Source: Adineta ricciae
Taxonomy: Eukaryota > Rotifera > Eurotatoria > Adinetida > Adinetidae
Assembly: GCA_905250025.1 (NCBI GenBank)
Contig: CAJNOJ010000038.1
Location: 124,001-188,000 of the forward strand
Length of the DNA stretch: 64,000 nt
Direction of reading: 5' to 3'
The notes under the pieces are model-generated. The model ran no database searches and had not been told where the DNA came from. It worked only from the letters and a program-made list of their open reading frames with translations. A program made the translations under genes and the position numbers. Below, piece by piece: positions 49,017-61,545 of the stretch (position 1 is the first letter of the stretch; each line of letters opens with the position of its first letter).

Positions 49017-50026
49017 TCAGTCTGATTCATTTTGCGAATAATAATCAGTTGTATAACTTATATCAGATAGATGTAGTGAATCATTCGATTTTACTATGTC
49101 TTTCTTTCGTGTAAATGATCGTTTTCGGTTGTTGTTGTTAAGATTGATTGATACACCTGTTGTTTTCTGTTCGGTGATATTCAACCATTGTGTGTCATCA
49201 TCGTCACTGTTTAATAGATCTTCGGCAGCAATGATCTCATTTGAGAAGATTGTTGATGGATTTCGTCGCTCTTCTTTTGTTGCTTGAAAATGTGATGAAT
49301 CACCTGAACCTAATTCAAGAGGAGGTGATAGATGGATATTTTCAATTTTGCTTTCGATTAGTGGAATGGTAATTGTCGGTTCGTTTTCCAACGATGTTTC
49401 AGTTAAATTAACATGATGTTTATATGGCGAATATGAAAACAGTTTCCATAGAAGATCTGTGGTTTGCGATGCTATGCTATTCAAATGATCTTTGTAGGAT
49501 ATTGTGAGTTTTTCGTGTTTTCGTATTTGAGGGAGTAATTGATGTAGGTAGTGTCGTTTTTTCTGGCGATATAAACGTGTGATTCGATGAGTGTATTTGT
49601 TTAAGTGACGTTTTTGCTTGGAAATTTTCGATGAAATGATTTGTTGATGAAGTTCATTCGCTGTTGAATGAATGGATCGGAGAAACTGACTTCGTTGTTC
49701 GAAATGTTGACATTCAGCATTAACTATTTGAATTATGGATGACAAAGCGTGATGTAGATGTTTGTTTAGTGAATGAGACGAATTTGTATTCGATGAGAGA
49801 AAAGATGATTTTGTCTGAAGATGTTTGAGGATAGTGGAATAGTTTGTTAGTGCTCGGTGAAATTGATTGAAGTATTTTTGAAGAAAATGAAGAACTGCCG
49901 TAGTGAACGAATGATATTCATTTAATTGTAGAGTGGTGTGTTCATATGTATACATAAGAATTAATTTGATTTCAGATGAAATAATCGAAATGTTTTCATA
50001 AAAGAAAGAGAAGTATTTCAACAGCG
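49017..50026 (-). CDS. Helical (BAR-like?) protein of unknown function, 5' end unresolved
   Basis: A long frame of about 335 codons, opened by a splice-acceptor-like site at 50028-50027 rather than an ATG. The first internal ATG is at 49955. Residues 1-200 are predicted helical by composition: Leu/His/Gln/Lys-rich with heptad-like spacing (LHFLQKYFNQFHRAL, SLNKHLHHALSSIIQIV, RLYRQKKRHYLHQLLPQIRKHEKL), reminiscent of BAR/F-BAR dimers. The C-terminal third is polar and low-complexity (NLNNNNRKRSFTRKK). I do not recognise a family. An upstream exon is likely, but I could not place it. Confidence 0.55.
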
Positions 50027-50238
50027 CTGAAATTCAATTTTCTTAGTAACTTGCCATTCGTTTCAGTATAAAATTGCACCGTATATGTAATTCTAGCGAG
50101 AAAATCTCAAGCAGTATTCATACCTTATAAACATTTATTTTTATGAGTATACATTACAATTATGAAAATAAAGAAAATATCTGGCTATCACAGAAATGTT
50201 TACGGCTCTTTTTATTAGATTGATTTTTGAGAAACGAG

Positions 50239-51613
50239 CTAGTAAAACTTTGGCGAATATCGCTTGATATTATCTAGGATTTCTTTCCATTTTGTCAGCA
50301 AGTTTTCTTTCAGTTGTTTGTTATGTTCTTTCATCTTCTTACTGATCGATGGAAAGTCTGTTGTGGTCAGTTTTTGCACAAGATCATCCGTTGAATCATA
50401 GTAAGTAATATGTGGCCATTGGTAGAAATCAGAAAAGTTCAACCAGTAACGAACAGATGTTCGATCGCGATCATTATTTGGATCGGGAACACCCGACAGC
50501 ACACCAGGAATGCGCGAACCATTCGGGATTGTACCGTACCAAGCTTGATCCCATGTTTTTTCGTTGACTACAGAGAATTCTAAGTGCCATTGTGTTAGAA
50601 GATCTAATGAAGGAAATAGCAATGGAATGTTCATTCGATATTGTTCGAATAAACTCATCACAGAAACTTGATAAGGCACATAGATAATAGCGGGATGTTT
50701 AGCTAGATCGGAATATTCATAATTAGAATAGAGTTCTCTGATTGGTACGACTTCTATAGAGTGTGATTGTAAAGAAATACGAAGTAATTTTTTAAATAGA
50801 ACTTCGAAATCTTTGACGTGAATTGGAGCGATTAAGAATTCTTCTCTACTGGGATTGTAGTCAACATTCGTATAATTACAAAAACTCGGTAGAAGTGTAG
50901 CGTTGATTCCGGTGAAATAACGAATGTATTCCACATCATAGAGATTATTTGCAGCAATGATATTCTTGGGATATTGTGCAATTTGTTTGAGATTTTCATT
51001 GAGTTTCATCCATGAAGATGGATCGAATCTCCAGAGTTCATATCGTGTTGAGGCAATGATGATGATAGTTCGATTGAATGGCATGTAGAGTTCACACATG
51101 CCAACGGGATGGAAGCAAACGAATGCATCGACGAGATTCATTTCGAGTTGATCTTTGTAGAATTCGTAGAATTGCATGGCAAGTTCTTTCGATGGGTTTT
51201 CTGCATTCTTACGTGTTAGGATTCGTAAAGGTGAATAACATGTTCCTGTTCGTGAGCAACTATATGAAAGACTTTTATCGAAGAACTTGACGCCAAGTGG
51301 AATGAGGATAGTCTTCAGATCTTGAATAGGACTAATGAATAACGTAGAATATATGCAAATAAGAAAAACATTTTTTCGAATGGAAGATTTACCTTATATG
51401 GTAGTCGCTGCTCCAAAAAGTAATCGCATTTCTATATGATTTAACATTAATCGTTTGCAAATAAAGATGATAGATAATTTCTTTGTGAAATATTCCCACA
51501 AGAATAAGAATAACTATTAGAAATAAAGTGAGACTGCGATGGTTCCGAGCCGACTGAATGGCATAACGAATTTTTCGACGAATACTATTTAATGCATAGC
51601 TCAATCTGAACAT
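50239..51613 (-). CDS. Type II membrane protein, glycosyltransferase-like, copy 2 (inverted)
   Basis: Exons 51613-51393 and 51331-50239, 437 residues. The second exon is 1093 bases, exactly as in copy 1 at 26813-27905, and highly similar. The first exon, with cytosolic tail and anchor (SLTLFLIVILILVGIF), has diverged strongly, except the end that meets the intron (SSDYHIR versus NTDFHIR). Paired Cys residues (SCSRTGTC), sequons and the C-terminal GT-B-like region are kept. The two copies are in opposite orientation, about 24 kb apart. Function as for copy 1: probable Golgi luminal enzyme, family unassigned. Confidence 0.7.
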
Positions 51614-53061
51614 GTCCCACCGATTCTAGATAAAAGAATGCATAAAAAGTAATAAATAACTAGCAACACAAGTGTAATAAAATATGGATACAAAAGAGCA
51701 TGACATTCACATTCATTGCGCTTGGTATCGAACAAAATATACACTGTCATGAGAGAAGCGATGGGTAAATGGTTTCATTTTACGTAGAAATAATAAGAAC
51801 TCTTTTCCTAAGCTCGTGGGAAAAGTTTTGCACAGAAAAGATCACCGTTCTTTGTCATCGGTAAAAGGGAAATACTGTTCCTATTTCATTCAGTCTTATT
51901 TAAAGAACAAACGCAACCATGAAATAAACTTTTTCTTTACAGTCGTCATGGAAGTTTTTCTCTTTTTCTCTCCGTCATTCGGCGTGAATATAAATTGACA
52001 GACGTGTTTATTTTATATAATACAAACATGAATCATACGAGCGAGAAATCTCGCTTAAAAATCAAACTGAATATTTATTTATACTCGTATTTGCACTGAA
52101 ATATCCGTTATAAAAGGTCAATTTCTTGCTATGGTCATTCGGAAAGAAAAACTATACAAACTGCTAACACAAATAGCTGATCAAGACAATTGGTTTGCAT
52201 TCAAGGTTGATATTCTGCTGAGTATAGGTCGAAAATGAACACTTTAGCATACAGCTGTATTCGTTTTTCATACTGAAGGGATTTTATATGGACATAGGCG
52301 AAAAGCGATATTTGTATGTAATATGATGCTATATTTTTCAATATCTTACTGTGAGCCTGTCTGCAGGGCACTGAAGTTATGCATATCAAGGCGAACAAAA
52401 GGCGGATCATTCCCCGTATACTGTGCCAAACACACATATATACGAGAAAACCAGGAGAACAAAGAGAACGAATGGTATCGTAGGTATCATTCTTTCTCGA
52501 AAAAAAAAACGAAAGAGAGATGAGAAGGAGTGTATGTGGACGTGACACGGTTGAGATGAAGAGAGAGAGAGACAGTAGCGAGAACACTCGTGACCGCTAA
52601 CACTTACAGAAGACGAAGATTTGTCAGTTGGAGTTCTTCTTTTTGCAAAGAACAAATCTTTCCTCTTCTCAGGCATGGTATTAGAAATCGTGGCATCAGC
52701 AGTTTACATTTTGAATACTAATCGGAATAAACTATTTCTGCACTTTATCAAGTTTTTCTTATCGACTGTTCCTCTGTCACTTGAGAGAGTGACATGAACA
52801 GAATATGACGAGTGGTTATAGGCGGTGCCCTAATGATTTGTTAATAATAATGAGTGTGTCAGGTGAAATGAGTCTCTCGGTATTTTGCAGATACCTCTGT
52901 AAAATTCAATCGTGATAGACCATATGTTTTGTTCATGAAATCAACATATGATTCGCATGCAAAAAAGCAGATTTATCGATTATTTATTTTGGATAAAATA
53001 GATTGGCGAATGATTGCACAAAATGAATCAAAAAAGTCCTATCCCATTGCACAATGAATGA
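51614..53061. other. Intergenic stretch, nothing recognised
   Basis: About 1.45 kb. Frames on both strands near 52200-52680 overlap each other and show only low-complexity Ser/Leu/Phe composition, so I do not call a gene. An A run at 52500-52509 and a GA-rich run at 52556-52576 are visible. Confidence 0.45.
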
Positions 53062-53424
53062 TTATTTTTGTGGGTCCACTGATTTTATAGCATCATTTTC
53101 AATTTCGAAAACCCAATTTTGTTTCGGTGAAGCAACTCCATTAAATGGCTTTTTCAATTCAATCGTTTTTCCATCGAACTGTTTCACTCGAATCAATTCA
53201 ATTCCTTTCCGATATTTTGTTTGCTGTTCTCCATGCTCAAATTCCTTCTCATCCACAATTTGTTCTTCACCTTTAGCTAATTCAATGTCAACTACTTCAC
53301 GATGATGATCTGCCAGACCACTGAATTCCACTTGAATCGTTACTTCAGCATCACTATTATTCTTTATTAAACATGAATAAATAATTCCAGATGCACGAGC
53401 ACCATAACCTGTATTCGTACTCAT
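53062..53424 (-). CDS. Small hypothetical protein, beta-rich, single exon
   Basis: 120 residues from the ATG at 53424. There is no signal peptide or membrane segment. Alternating hydrophobic residues (IIYSCLIKNNSDAEVTIQVEF, IELIRVKQFDGKTIEL, WVFEIENDAIKSV) suggest a small beta-sandwich. It is acidic overall. I do not recognise a family. Its compact size, intact frame and ordinary codon use argue for a real gene. Confidence 0.6.
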   Translation of the reverse strand: MSTNTGYGARASGIIYSCLIKNNSDAEVTIQVEFSGLADHHREVVDIELAKGEEQIVDEKEFEHGEQQTKYRKGIELIRVKQFDGKTIELKKPFNGVASPKQNWVFEIENDAIKSVDPQK

Positions 53425-53481
53425 CTACAAAAAAAGAGAACAGTCTCAAGTAAAAAAATTCATTCTGAACACGAAAAATTA

Positions 53482-55293
53482 TCACAGATCGACATGTTTG
53501 AGATTCTAAATAAAGAAAAATCTATGTTTCACTATGAATGATTTCAGCTTGTGATGAGTTTACCTCTAAACGATGACAATGACAGTTATCTTTTTTTATA
53601 TGACTTTCATCTGTTTCGTGCTGAACCAATTCCATATCGGAATGAATCTGCACAGGTGAGATTAGACGTTCAGCATATTCTTGTAAAACTTGGACATGAT
53701 AACAAAGAATATGATTAGGAAGAAGATTTCGTTGAGTAAAGCGTTGTGCATGTTTAATAATTGTTTGAGCCTTGAAAGCAAATCAAGATTTAACTAAATA
53801 GGTACATTTTCGAAGGGAATCTCCTACTTCAGCATCGTGTGCTTTTGCCCATTGAAGCTGTTCAATTAAATCCGACAGATCTTTCTTGATTGGTATATAA
53901 TGTTTATGTGGCATGAGATCTTGATAGAAATGTTCGTAGTAGGAACTATTTTGTTTGAATATCAAACTATCACCAGCTAAGAGATAAGGCAAACGGTATG
54001 AAGCCACAGTTCCATCAAGAGATATTTGATATTTATAATCGAAAAATTCCGGCATTGGAACATGTGGCGCAAATGGTTCAAATTCGGATATTTGATCGCG
54101 ATAGAAAAACATGCGAGTAAGATTAGCATCAAGCAAATCAGGATGCTTGCGAGACAACCGAACAAGATCAAGGCGTTCCTAGAGAAACAAATCATTTCTC
54201 TGTAAAACATACAATACAAAATAGACTTACGGGACAACTATCTCGGCCACGAAAAAATCCTTTCGAAATCTTTTTCGACCAAGGTAAATGACGCGTCGTA
54301 CTCATAGCAAAGATATCAAGTGTAGTTCTTGACAACATTTGAAGTGTAGCTTCTGTTATCTCATATGTTGGTAGAATAATATCATAAGTTTGTTCTGAGC
54401 CACACCATGATATAATCGGTAGCGGATCATCGTTCGTATCACTCAGTGGATAATCACCTAAATTCATGAGAAATTCCACGTCGGGTAGCATAACCTAATG
54501 AAGAGTTTTTCGTTGTTTTCAATCAAAAACTTCTCTGAGATTTACTTTGCGAGAAAGTGATAAGAATATTGCATCGGAAAACATTTTAAATCCTGTGTGT
54601 TCACCGTAACATTTTCGATAAATCTATCACATAAAAAGCAAACGTTTGTATTTGTTTCATATGTATTTCGTGTTTACTTTGTTATTTTTGATCACATAAT
54701 GGCACAGTGCGTATGTTTGAGGGTGTTGAAAATATTTCAGAGTGGCTTTTTCCAAAACTTGCTTCATATCAATGGTTTTAAAGACTTTCATGTCTGTTCG
54801 TAGTTGAGATCGTGATGCCGAACATTCGAATGAGTCAAACCATTGTGTCAGATTTGTTTCGGGACAATAACAACCGTCCGAGTAGACATAGTCTTGAATC
54901 ACATGCTCGATGTCTTCGTTACCAAATCGAATGTACAAATGAAGATCTTTTACGGATTCATACAGACGAAACCGAAATAAATAGGTACCATCATTGAGAT
55001 CATCAACTTTACGATAACTGTGAGCAGATAGTTGATCTGAGACACGTGTTAGATGGAATTCGATTCGATTGAGCGGTTGTGTCGAATGATTAAGTCTGAA
55101 AAATACGAAGTGTTTCTTGTTTCATAGAAAATTCATCGAAGAGTTGGTACTTCTGTCCGTTCGCATCATATGTTTGTAAGTAAAAATACCGAACTGGTAC
55201 TTGAAATGACGCTCGAAGACCGGGTCCGAACAGACGAGATTCAGCAGATATTGAGCTTATCGGAATGAAAAAGCAGAATATCACCAACCACAT
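53482..55293 (-). CDS. POGLUT2: Protein O-glucosyltransferase POGLUT2/3 (KDELC) homologue
   Basis: Exons 55293-55151, 55095-54678, 54623-54546, 54494-54231, 54178-53828, 53770-53564 and 53505-53482, 494 residues, every phase consistent. A signal peptide ([17 protein letters not shown]) is followed by a filamin-type domain ([30 protein letters not shown]), then the CAP10 glucosyltransferase domain with [68 protein letters not shown] and WAKAHDAE. Length matches the human enzymes (about 500). It glucosylates Ser in EGF repeats of Notch-type proteins in the ER. The last 24-base exon would end the protein in KHVDL, an ER-retrieval-like tail. Without that splice it ends in EIIHSET. Confidence 0.9.
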
Positions 55294-55692
55294 TTGGTTC
55301 GTATAGAAAAAGTACAAAGTCAAAAAATGAGAAATATGAAGAGAAAACGACGCATTTCAAGTGATTCGTCGACTAACTAAACACCATCAAGTACAAAGAG
55401 GGCACCACACGGTAGCATTACTTGATGTTAATAATCTCTGATACGCAAAATCAACAGAGCTGATTTCATATGTAAGAAAACATACAATTTGCAACGTACA
55501 GAAATTACTTTTTCTTTTTATTAAAATATTTTCACTTAAGAAACAAGCATCTAAAAATGTCATGGGTCTTTTTCGTTCATACGCGCGATGTCTTTCAGAA
55601 CAACTTTTCAGCCATATGACCACACAAAATCTTATTAATTGTGTTCGAATAAAATTCGTCATATTTTATCAATACAAAAAAAAGAGAATATA
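55294..55692. other. Intergenic spacer, nothing recognised
   Basis: About 400 bases upstream of the POGLUT gene. A 91-codon frame (55387-55662) has no family resemblance and no splice context, so it is not called. Confidence 0.4.
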
Positions 55693-56255
55693 TTACAATA
55701 GACATAAGAAAAGAGTTAGAACAGATGCGTATTGAATAAATAAAGAATTGGATACTTTCATGACTTGATTACACATATCTTGATCTGAACAAAAGCAAAT
55801 TTCTTTGGACTTATCGGAATCTCGTTTTAATTTTCGACATCCATTCGCTGTGACAATTCCCATTTCATTCGCACGAAGTAATTCATCAGCTGAAAAACAT
55901 CGACGACTTGAGCGAAGTGACGCCAAAGCTTTGTCTTTTAATTTCAATCGTTCTTCACTATTATTTCCTATACGTTTCAAATCGATCAAATCAATAGACT
56001 TCCAACATTTTCCATCACAATCTTCGAGTGTATGTTCAGTGAAATCGAACTGCGCTTGACAATCTAAAACGACAAAAAACATGATTCAAATGCAATTAAC
56101 AAACAGGAAACTGTACCATCGATAAATACACCTGGTTCTTCGGATGATTGAGCAGTCACTTCGCATTTCCAACATTGTAATGAAGCTTCACGAGATTTAA
56201 TTGATAAGAAAGTATTGAAAAGATATAATATCAATAGTAACCATTTATTTGTCAT
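55693..56255 (-). CDS. Ly6/three-finger-like secreted or GPI-anchored protein
   Basis: Exons 56255-56117 and 56063-55693 (53-bp intron), 169 residues. A signal peptide (KWLLLILYLFNTFLSI) is followed by LQCWKCEV at the mature start. Spaced cysteines follow (DCQAQF, EDCDGKCWKSI, SRRCFS, NGCRKL) and the end CFCSDQDMCN matches the Ly6/uPAR C-terminal CCxxDxCN pattern with one Cys changed. A hydrophobic C-terminal tail (LFIQYASVLTLFLCLL) fits a GPI-anchor signal. The central helix-like Lys/Arg segment is longer than in canonical three-finger domains, closer to invertebrate quiver/sleepless-type proteins. Cell-surface modulator of channels or receptors by family analogy. Confidence 0.75.
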
Positions 56256-57039
56256 CTTCCATTCATCAACAATAGGTCAAACTCATGAGATCGATACAAA
56301 AGAATCGTTTGTATGCAGATTTATTTGCTCAAGAACGGTATTTATCTTTTCCTTTCTCTTTCTCTTTCTTGCTCTTCTTCTTCTTGTTTACTCGATCGTT
56401 TGTTCTTTCTAGCAAATAAATCCAAAGGTGACAAGCTCAATCGTTCAGTCTTATTCTCCTTTTTTCTCTTCTCTTCTTTCTTTTTCTATTGATAAAATCT
56501 CCTGGTCATCCGTGTTATACACATACAAACAAGAGAAACGCAATACATCCGATTCAATTTCAATTTAAACATAATGTCACATGTGTCTACCAGTTTCAAA
56601 AATAAAAAACATTAACGTCCTGCAGTAGAAGCATTCCTATCTATACTATCTGTATAATTATATGCAGATGACTCAGGATAGCTAAAGGTCATAAGAATCA
56701 GATTCAACTTTCATTGCAAATCAGGATCATTAAGTGAAAAATTCACAAATCTTGGAACAAAACGAATTCATGATGTTTTATTTATGAATATTGCCAATAT
56801 GTTCTATATCTCACAATGTATTTTTTTAAAAATCAAAATGATCTTTTTTAATAACCTTTTTCATTCCTATGGCTAACTGTCAGAAGTACGATAATAATGA
56901 AAATCTATGTAACATTACAAACCATTGTTTTCGTAGTATAATCGACTTGTTTCAAAATGTCAGGCATCAATATCACCTTTGCAATAGTATATATTCTATC
57001 GTTTTCACTATAACACACGGTGTCTAACGCGAATACAAG
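56256..57039. other. Divergent intergenic stretch, pyrimidine-rich then AT-rich
   Basis: About 780 bases between the Ly6-like gene and the first M28 peptidase. A long C/T-rich tract spans roughly 56340-56490 (TTTCCTTTCTC-type runs). No gene seen. Confidence 0.45.
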
Positions 57040-58784
57040 ATGTTACAGCAAGGTGGATTCCATGTTGAAGATGACAGAAAAAAATTCAAAGCTACTCAAT
57101 ATATTAAATGTATGGTTCCTATGCTAGTAGTGGGAATCGTTCTTGCATCGGTCATTCTTGCTCTCTCTGTCCTAACTCTGACTAAAATTAACAAGAAAGT
57201 TGACGAGATTCAGATCCATAAGCAAAGATCGATCACTGGTCTTGCAAGATCGCAACAATCGAGCAACTCATTCCTATCGTCATCGATTCGTATCGATGAA
57301 GTAATGAGTCATCTGAATGAACTGCAACGCATCGCTACCGCATCAAATGGAACTCGAGCAGTCAACACGTTAGGATTTAATCGGACGTTGGATTACATTA
57401 CAAATTATCTTAAAGCAAATACAAATTTAAAAGTGACACACTCATTCTTCAATATAAAGGACTTTCAACTTGCACGCGATCCAGTTTTAATTTCATCTAT
57501 GAACGGTGTAATAAAGAACTACACATACTCTACGAATCTGTCGGTTGCTGACTTTTATCATGTTGAATTCTCCACGTCTCTTAACTTGTCAACTTTTACT
57601 CAAATTACAGTCATACCCAATGTGGCATGTTCCGATAATGATTGGAATACAGCGATTCCACCACCTGCCGGCCGTATAGTCTTAGTTAAACGTGGCATAT
57701 GTCCTTTTCAAGATAAAGTGCAACTAGCAGAGAAGTACAATGCAAAAGCTGTTCTATTATATAATGACGGGCAAACACCGGAGCGGATTTCACCTGTAGA
57801 AATAAGTGTCTCTCAAGAAAATACGCTGCCTGTCCTCTTTTTATCATTTACCGTTGGTCAAGCCCTCGCCACAGCTTCTCAGACAGCGCCAAAAAACGTC
57901 AGTGTACGACTGGTGATTGACGTAAAAGATCTTCCTCCGCTTCCAGTTGGCAATATCTGTGCAGATACACCAACGGGCGATCCTACTCAAACGATCATCA
58001 TTGGCAGTCACAGTGATAGTGTACCAGGTGGTCCAGGCATCAATGACAATGGTGAGAACATTCATCTTAACGATACTTTCTAATACACTTCTCTTCTCTT
58101 CTCACAGGGAGTGGCAGCGCAGCGAATCTTGCGCTGGCCGTTGCACTCGCTCGACTCTTCAGAACACCTTCCTATCACAAATTCAAATATCGAGTCAGGT
58201 TCTGTTGGTGGGGTGCAGAAGAAATCGGTCTTCTAGGCTCTGATCATCATGTCAAACAAGCAAAGAACTCATCCATCATCGGTGAACGCCTTTCTGACTA
58301 TCTCGTCAACCTCAACTATGACATGCTTGCATCGCCTAACTATATCTTCGGCATCTATGATGGTCGCACGGCTAAGAATGACACTCCCGCACAAGCTTTG
58401 CCTGGCAGTAACAAGATCACGAGTCTATTTCGTGACTGGTTCGTTGAACAGCATCTTCCGTGGGACTACACTGATTTCAGTGGTCGGAGTGACTATGGTC
58501 CGTTTCTAGCTGAAGGTATCGTTGCAGGTGGTTTGTTTTCTGGTGCTAGTGGTGTGAAAAGCGTGGAACAGCGCAATCGATATGATGCGATTCTGGGTCA
58601 AGGCTTGGGTGGTATTCCGGATATAACCGAAGATCCATGCTATCACAAAGCATGTGATTCGATTGAGAACATCAATATATTTGCATATGAGAAGATGGTG
58701 CAGGCTGCAGCGTATGCACTGGAAAATCTGGGTCGTAAGGAAGATCTCAGATCATGGCTTTATCCAAGAAAAAGAATGCCGTAA
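57040..58784 (+). CDS. M28 aminopeptidase with PA domain, membrane-anchored, tandem copy 1
   Basis: Exons 57040-58051 and 58108-58784 (56-bp intron), 562 residues. A type II anchor near residues 27-50 (MVPMLVVGIVLASVILALSV) precedes a coiled stalk (INKKVDEIQ). The PA domain lies around residues 190-280 (GRIVLVKRGICPFQDK). The M28 catalytic domain has Zn ligands in HSDSVPGGPGINDNGSGS, WWGAEEIG, NYDML and CYHKACDS. The RSDYGPF stretch typical of bacterial/fungal leucyl aminopeptidases and vacuolar aminopeptidase Y is present. It should release N-terminal residues outside the cell or in a lysosome-like compartment. From 57952 on it is almost identical to copy 2. The last codons (RKRMP) differ from copy 2. 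Confidence 0.88.
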
Positions 58785-59534
58785 CTGATGATACACATCA
58801 TTTGCACTGACTATTTTTTTCATACTTAAAAATACATAAGACTACTCCTGAACTTTGAATTTAATTCGTGTCAGAGGGTGAACTGATGATGGTTCTTTAC
58901 TCTTCTAGTTCTAAATTTACTCCAAGTAAACAAGTGTCTATTTCTCCTGGAACTTTGTGAATATATTTTCAAAAAATTCCTATGCAACTCCGTGATGATC
59001 AAAACAATATTTGCATATTTAACACCATCAGTGGTAAGTTCTGATCGCTCATGAATAAAATTAGTTTTATTACGAGTGTCTAATAACCAACTGACGGCTC
59101 GAACTAGACCGAGAAAATTATATTTTTATTTATAGTATTCTCGCCATAAACATTGCCGCCGTGATGAGATGACAAAAGTTCTCGTTGAATAATGAGTAAT
59201 TCAATTGCACTTTAAAGTTCAAACATTGGTATTCGAAACTTACTATTTGTGCTGATTATGAGCAATGAATATATGTCAATTACTTTGACCAGGGATATAC
59301 CATCGTGGTATTTAGTCAACTGAAAGTGACGTCTTTTTATTTTCTTTATTGAAGAAGAAAACAGGATGCGATACTGAGTGCTAACCTTCTATTAATCTCT
59401 TTATGTAAATGTCAAATACCCGTGCACGACTCTTTTTGCTACAATCACACTAACCTCTTCCGATTTCATTCAATTGATAATCTTCAAAATATACTGTCGA
59501 GTGAATACGAACATTCGAAAACAAAACATCAAAC
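58785..59534. other. Spacer between the tandem M28 genes
   Basis: About 750 AT-rich bases. It does not resemble the region upstream of copy 1 by eye. No TIR or array seen. Confidence 0.4.
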
Positions 59535-61270
59535 ATGAACATGCAAACATCTAAAGCAATCACCATACTTATCAGTGTACTAGGCATTTTGGCTTCAGTT
59601 GTTATTTTTACTCTTACCGCTCTAGCTCTTACTAAAATTAACAAGAAAGTTGACGAAATTCGAATCTATACGCAAAAGTCGATCATTAATTTCCAAGGAC
59701 GACAAATATCCACCGACTCGCACTTGTCATCGTCGATTTATATCGATGAAGTAATGAGCCATTTGAATGAATTTCAACGCATCGCGACCATGTCGAATGG
59801 AACTCGAGCAGTTAACACATTAGGATTTAACCGCACGTTGGATTATATCACAAATTATCTCACCGCAAATACAAATTTCAAGATCAGTAGAACCTCGTTT
59901 ACAGTAGTACCGAAACGACTTGCGCGTCCACCTATTCTGATTACAACAATCAATGGTACTTCAAGCAATCATTCATATTCTAGCAGTCAACTCGCTGGTG
60001 ATTTCTATCATATCGAATACACGGCTTCAGCACGTTTTGCTGCTCCCCTTGAACTAACTGTTATTCCTAATCTAGGTTGTACCGATAATGACTGGAGAAG
60101 AGCGAATCCACCGGCTACCGGTCGTGTAGTCTTAGTTAAACGAGGTGAATGTACATTTCTGGAAAAAGGTGCGCTCGCCAGTAAATACCGAGTTGCCGCT
60201 CTACTCTTGTACAATGATGGCACATCAGCTGACCGTCGTGCGCCTGTCTTTGTCACACTTGGTGAAAATAACACGTTGCCTGCCTTGTTTCTTTCATTTC
60301 AACTTGGTCAAAAACTGGCTGATGCTGTTCAACATAGATCTAACAACGTTCGTGTTTTCATCAATATCAATCGAACTCATGAACAACCCTTTCCTTCGGA
60401 TAATATCTGTGCAGATACACCAACGGGCGATCCTACTCAAACGATCATCATTGGCAGTCACAGCGATAGTGTACCAGGTGGTCCAGGCATCAATGACAAT
60501 GGTGAGAACATTCATCTTAACGATACTTTCTAATACACTTCTCTTCTCTTCTCACAGGGAGTGGCAGCGCAGCGAATCTTGCGCTGGCCGTTGCACTCGC
60601 TCGACTCTTCAGAACACCTTCCTATCACAAATTCAAATATCGAGTCAGGTTCTGTTGGTGGGGTGCAGAAGAAATCGGTCTTCTAGGCTCTGATCATCAT
60701 GTCAAACAAGCAAAGAACTCATCCATCATCGGTGAACGCCTTTCTGACTATCTCGTCAACCTCAACTATGACATGCTTGCATCGCCTAACTATATCTTCG
60801 GCATCTATGATGGTCGCACGGCTAAGAATGACACTCCCGCACAAGCTTTGCCTGGCAGTAACAAGATCACGAGTCTATTTCGTGACTGGTTCGTTGAACA
60901 GCATCTTCCGTGGGACTACACTGATTTCAGTGGTCGGAGTGACTATGGTCCGTTTCTAGCTGAAGGTATCGTTGCAGGTGGTTTGTTTTCTGGTGCTAGT
61001 GGTGTGAAAAGCGTGGAACAGCGCAATCGATATGATGCGATTCTGGGTCAAGGCTTGGGTGGTATTCCGGATATAACCGAAGATCCATGCTATCACAAAG
61101 CATGTGATTCGATTGAGAACATCAATATATTTGCATATGAGAAGATGGTGCAGGCTGCAGCGTATGCACTGGAAAATCTGGGTCGTAAGGAAGATCTCAG
61201 ATCATGGCTTTATCCAACGTTAGAAATTCGAGATCTAGGCAACCGCAATCGTTCACAATTAGTACAATGA
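59535..61270 (+). CDS. M28 aminopeptidase with PA domain, membrane-anchored, tandem copy 2
   Basis: Exons 59535-60501 and 60558-61270, 559 residues. The start MNMQTSKAITIL leads directly into the anchor helix, so its cytosolic tail is shorter than in copy 1. Residues up to about 288 (stalk, PA domain with GRVVLVKRGECTFLEK) are clearly diverged from copy 1. From 60402 the DNA, including the whole intron, matches copy 1 with one difference seen, up to 61217. After that the two C termini differ (TLEIRDLGNRNRSQLVQ here). Same Zn-ligand set. The single intron at the same position in both shows duplication of an intron-bearing gene. Substrate preference may differ through the PA domain. Confidence 0.88.
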
Positions 61271-61545
61271 TGCAATTTGAAGGGCAAGAATACTTTGACA
61301 TCTGCTAATTCCAATGTAGAAATTCATACGATATAAATAAAACAGCATGTTATAAAGAATAAACAGGAACGTTGGTAAATACTTTTTTGAATGTATCATC
61401 AATAATATATTTTGGAAATTTTTATTTATAATTCATATGCACAAAAGCGTCCTCTGCTTGTAAACGAATTATAGAGGTATAGTCTTTCTTCAATCATTTC
61501 TTTACTATAAGAGCGTTCTACACAGAAGATGATTCATTGACAGTT
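61271..61545. other. Spacer M28 copy 2 to JMJD7
   Basis: About 275 bases. AATAAA-type hexamers at about 61337 and 61358 fit the M28 3' end. Nothing else. Confidence 0.4.

Noticed and set aside
52201..52676. Overlapping frames on both strands as genes
   Set aside because: They overlap each other and arise from GA/CT-rich sequence. There is no convincing start or domain.
55387..55662. 91-codon minus-strand frame as a gene
   Set aside because: No family resemblance, no splice context and low-complexity composition. It lies between two well-defined genes.
57844..58509. Frames on both strands overlapping the M28 catalytic domain
   Set aside because: Shadow frames of the real exon. The same shadows recur in the second copy only because the DNA is identical.
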